A stretch of 64,000 nucleotides of DNA from Aquitalea denitrificans. GTDB taxonomy: Bacteria > Pseudomonadota > Gammaproteobacteria > Burkholderiales > Chromobacteriaceae. The DNA is taken from the NCBI RefSeq assembly GCF_009856625.1, contig NZ_CP047241.1:186001-250000 (forward strand), given 5' to 3'. How positions within the stretch are numbered: position 1 is the first letter of the stretch; each line of letters begins with the position of its first letter. Of the stretch, positions 61,457 to 64,000 are shown piece by piece. Both the position numbers and the translations under genes were made by a program. The notes beneath the pieces were generated by a model, which saw nothing but the letters and a program-made list of their open reading frames with translations, had not been told where the DNA came from and made no database searches.

Positions 61457-61981
61457 TCAGGTCTTGGCTGGGGTATTGTGCAACTGGTCGAGCAGACGGC
61501 TGACCAGCAGGTTGACGTTTTGCTGTGAGGTGTCGACCACGATGTCGGCCACTTCGCGGTAAAGCGGGTCGCGCTGTTCCAGCAGGCTTTGCAGCTTGGC
61601 GCGCGGATCGGCGGTTTGCAGCAGCGGACGGTTCTTGTCGTGCATGGTGCGGGCCAGCAGGTCATCAATGGAGGCGCGCAGGTAAATCACCACGCCATGC
61701 CTGGACAGCTCGGCCCGGTTTTCCGGGCGCAGCACTGCACCGCCACCGGTGGCCAATACGATGTTGTTCATCCTGGCCAGATCGGCAATCACGCTGCTTT
61801 CGCGGTCACGAAAGCGCAATTCGCCTTCTATCTCGAAGATGGTGGCAACGCGAACACCGGTGCGCGCCTCGATTTCATGATCCGAGTCGTAGAAGGTTTT
61901 GCCGGTCTTGCGTGCCAGGGCTCTGCCTACGGTGGTCTTGCCGGCACCCATCAGCCCGACAAGAAAAAAATTGCCTGCCAT
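61457..61981 (-). CDS. aroK: shikimate kinase
   Basis: A 174-residue P-loop kinase. The P-loop is GLMGAGKTTVGRAL near residue 8; shikimate contacts lie in DSDHEIEARTGVRVATIFEIEGE (shown by FYDSDHEIEARTG) near residue 30 and ATGGGAVLRPENR near residue 75. ATG 61981 is chosen because GGAG lies just upstream; ATGs at 61990 and 61999 are in frame and equally possible. It catalyses ATP-dependent phosphorylation of shikimate and is co-transcribed with aroB. Confidence 0.95.
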   Translation of the reverse strand: MAGNFFLVGLMGAGKTTVGRALARKTGKTFYDSDHEIEARTGVRVATIFEIEGELRFRDRESSVIADLARMNNIVLATGGGAVLRPENRAELSRHGVVIYLRASIDDLLARTMHDKNRPLLQTADPRAKLQSLLEQRDPLYREVADIVVDTSQQNVNLLVSRLLDQLHNTPAKT

Positions 61982-62065
61982 GTTCTCCATGGCAGGCATT
62001 GTAGCTGATGCTGACTGGGTCTGTCTGCGCGGGCAGACGACAAAATGCGTGCAGATGTCCCGTGT

Positions 62066-64000
62066 TCAGCGATTTTGCAGGTTCAGGTCTTCCACCACCT
62101 TGGGTGTGATGAATACCAGCAGCTCGGAGCGGTTGTTCTTGTCCACCTTGCTGCGGAACAGGGCTCCCAGGAATGGGATGTCACCCAGCAGCGGTACCTT
62201 GTTGACCGTGGTATCCAGCGTTTGCTGGTAGATACCGCCAATCACCACGGTGCCGCCGTTTTCCACCATCACCTGGGTTTTTACCACCTTGGTGTCGATG
62301 GCCGGAGTGCTGTTGACAAACAGGGTGCTGCTGACGCTGTCCTTGTTGATCTGGATTTCCATCAGCACACGGTTGTCCGGGGTAATTTGCGGTGTCACCT
62401 TCAGGCTGAGGTTGGCTTTTTTGAACGATACCGAAGTGGCACCGCTGGAGCTGGCCTCCTGATACGGAATTTCCGTACCCTGCTCGATGCTTGCTTCCAC
62501 CCGATCGGCTGTCATGATGCGTGGATTGGCCAGGATTTTGCCTTTTTCACCGGTTTCCATGGCATCCAGTTCCAGGCCGATCAGCCCGCTGGAACCGGCA
62601 TTGAACACGGCACCGATCGAGTTGAAGGTACCGGAGAGGCCCAGATTGACCCCGGCATTGCCGGAGGTCGATGCGGTGTTGCCCAAGGCCTTGTTGGCCA
62701 GCGCGTCAGAGATGGTGCTGCCGATGGAGGTACTGCCCCCTACCTTGGCGAAGCTCATCTTCACGCCCAGGCTCTTGCTCCAGTCGTCGGTCGCTTCCAC
62801 GATGCGGGCTTCAATCAGCACCTGCTTGACCGGGATGTCGGTCTTGGTCACCAGATCGCGAATCTTGTCGATCACTGTCTGGGTATCATTGATGATCAGC
62901 GTGTTGGTTTTCGGATCGATCATGAAGCTGCCACGGGCCGACAGCAGGCCGTTGCCGCCACTGTTACCTGTCGAACTGGATCCTGCCGTGGTGGTGCTGC
63001 CATCCAGAATCTTCTTGAAGTCCTCGGCCGAGCGGTAGCGCAGCACAAAGGTTTCCGAGCGTACCGGCTCCAGCGCATTCAGCTGCTGCTTGCCTTCCAG
63101 GATCTGCTTGTCGCGATTGAGCAGTTCCTCACGCGGTGCAATATTGATGATGTTGCCGTTGCGGCGCTGATCCAGGCCCTTGGTTTGCAGGATGAGATCC
63201 AGTGCCTGATCCCACGGTACATCTTTCAGGCGCAGGGTGATGTTGCCGGTTACCGAATCACTGGTGACGATGTTCAGGCCGGTAAATTCGGCAATCACCT
63301 GCAATACGGTACGTACTTCGATATTCTGGAAGTTAAGCGACAGCTTGTCACCCTTGTATTGCGGCTTGCTGTTCAGCTCGTTTTTGCTGGCACTTTCCAC
63401 TGCCACCTTGCGTACTTCCACCACCAGCTTGCGTTCAGTCTGATAGGAGGAGAATTCCCAGTCGCCTTGCGGCTGCACCACGATGCGGCTGTTACGCCCC
63501 TGATTGCTGGCTATTACCTTGTCCACCGGGGTGGCAAAGTCGCTGACATCCATGCGTTTTTCCAACGAGCGCGGCAGGTTGGCACCCAGTACATCCAGTA
63601 CCAGATTCTTGCCCTCACGGCGCACGTCAACCGGTGTGCCTTCGGAAGGCAGGGTGATTTCCACGCGTCCTTCACCACCGCGGCCACGACGGAAGTCCAG
63701 CCCCAGTGGTGTGGTCGCCACGGCAGCCTGGGCACTGGCCTGGCTGGCGGCGGATGCGTTGCTGGCTGGCTGCTCTTGCGAGGTGGCCGCCTGCTGTGGC
63801 GAAGTCATGCTGTTATTGATGCGAACCAGCAGCTTGTTGCCCGAGACGCTGGTGCTGTAGGCGACATTGTGTGCAAGGTTCAGCACCAGGCGCGAGCGGC
63901 CATTGGCCTCAACGGCAACCGCGGACTTGACGATGGGATTGCCCAGCTCGACAAAGCTCTTGGGGAGTTTGACCTGGGTATCGGCAAAGTCAAAGGCGAC
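62066..64000 (-). CDS. pilQ: type IV pilus secretin PilQ, C-terminal part (5' end outside window)
   Basis: The frame is open to the window edge, so the N-terminus is missing; 644 residues are visible. Seen in order: AMIN-like beta domain (ANGRSRLVLNLAHNV near the visible start), a Ser/Gln/Ala-rich linker, a second AMIN-like segment, the STN-like short domain VRTVLQVIAEFTGLNIVTSD (shown by VLQVIAEFTGLNIV), N1-type KDVPWDQALDLILQTKGLD (shown by WDQALDLILQTKGL), and the secretin core with VLIEARIVEATDDWSKSLGV (shown by VLIEARIVEA). It ends in LLVFITPKVVEDLNLQNR. PilQ is the outer-membrane gate for pili. It is upstream of aroK-aroB in the usual order. Confidence 0.95.
   Translation of the reverse strand, partial: VAFDFADTQVKLPKSFVELGNPIVKSAVAVEANGRSRLVLNLAHNVAYSTSVSGNKLLVRINNSMTSPQQAATSQEQPASNASAASQASAQAAVATTPLGLDFRRGRGGEGRVEITLPSEGTPVDVRREGKNLVLDVLGANLPRSLEKRMDVSDFATPVDKVIASNQGRNSRIVVQPQGDWEFSSYQTERKLVVEVRKVAVESASKNELNSKPQYKGDKLSLNFQNIEVRTVLQVIAEFTGLNIVTSDSVTGNITLRLKDVPWDQALDLILQTKGLDQRRNGNIINIAPREELLNRDKQILEGKQQLNALEPVRSETFVLRYRSAEDFKKILDGSTTTAGSSSTGNSGGNGLLSARGSFMIDPKTNTLIINDTQTVIDKIRDLVTKTDIPVKQVLIEARIVEATDDWSKSLGVKMSFAKVGGSTSIGSTISDALANKALGNTASTSGNAGVNLGLSGTFNSIGAVFNAGSSGLIGLELDAMETGEKGKILANPRIMTADRVEASIEQGTEIPYQEASSSGATSVSFKKANLSLKVTPQITPDNRVLMEIQINKDSVSSTLFVNSTPAIDTKVVKTQVMVENGGTVVIGGIYQQTLDTTVNKVPLLGDIPFLGALFRSKVDKNNRSELLVFITPKVVEDLNLQNR

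Noticed and set aside
1..64000. tRNA or rRNA genes, CRISPR arrays, insertion sequences, prophage genes
   Set aside because: No cloverleaf-like or rRNA-like stretches, no regularly spaced repeats, no transposase or integrase motifs were seen in the gaps or frames.

Overview
The window is GC-rich bacterial DNA, almost fully coding, with short intergenic gaps and many 4-base ATGA-type gene overlaps. Gene content and order point to a betaproteobacterium of the Neisseriales, most likely family Chromobacteriaceae (Chromobacterium, Aquitalea or Vogesella type). The supporting signs are pilQ-aroK-aroB, metXW, a thrB/DUF2782/LOG-family block next to polA, FtrABCD-type iron uptake, and a soluble PTS set (EIIA, HPr, EI) with no membrane component in view. 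The genus is an inference. I see no rRNA, tRNA, CRISPR array, insertion sequence or prophage. No gap between genes exceeds 300 bases.

Layout. 1-1945: 3' part of the peptide/pyruvate transporter gene cstA with ybdD. 2014-4073: a YeiH-type exporter divergent from a LysR regulator. 4125-6149: thrB, a DUF2782 protein and a LOG-family hydrolase on the minus strand, divergent from polA (6164-8959). 9145-12010: a five-gene minor-pilin operon (fimT, pilV, pilW, pilX, pilE-like) without pilY1. 12060-16833: a MarR-controlled EmrAB/outer-membrane-factor drug efflux operon with two similar candidate operators. 17032-18865: arsC and a Bcr/CflA transporter. 19089-22375: an FtrABCD-type ferrous iron operon behind a promoter embedded in a Fur-like nested palindrome. 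22640-23122: ybaK.

23240-32244: a LysR regulator divergent from a six-gene catabolic operon (acyl-CoA dehydrogenase, CaiB-type CoA transferase, MHS permease, enoyl-CoA hydratase, 3-hydroxyacyl-CoA dehydrogenase, 3-oxoadipyl-CoA-type thiolase). Together these make a complete import, activation and beta-oxidation route, probably for a dicarboxylic acid. 32237-34838: msrQ, msrP and a YhcC-like radical SAM gene. 34926-37033: a small membrane protein and metX-metW with a structured leader. 37114-38792: an AmpG-like permease coupled to a c-type lysozyme inhibitor-like gene. 38837-40939: a fosmidomycin-resistance-type transporter divergent from an AraC regulator. 40936-48077: asnB, wrbA, a YihY/BrkB membrane protein, a DUF3025 protein and a PAS-GAF-GGDEF diguanylate cyclase. 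48271-52185: cysG and the soluble PTS genes.

52208-59768: a lipopolysaccharide core locus with two heptosyltransferase-family genes, two GT4 glycosyltransferases, a conspicuously AT-rich O-antigen ligase/polymerase-like gene and msbA. 59836-64000: a short FimV-C-terminus-like protein, then aroB, aroK and the 3' part of pilQ, all on the minus strand.

The strongest leads are the Fur-palindrome promoter and Cys-less cupredoxin of the ferrous iron operon, the dicarboxylate-type operon using a class III CoA transferase, the paired MarR operators, the AmpG/lysozyme-inhibitor coupling, the AT-rich ligase gene, and the structured metX leader.
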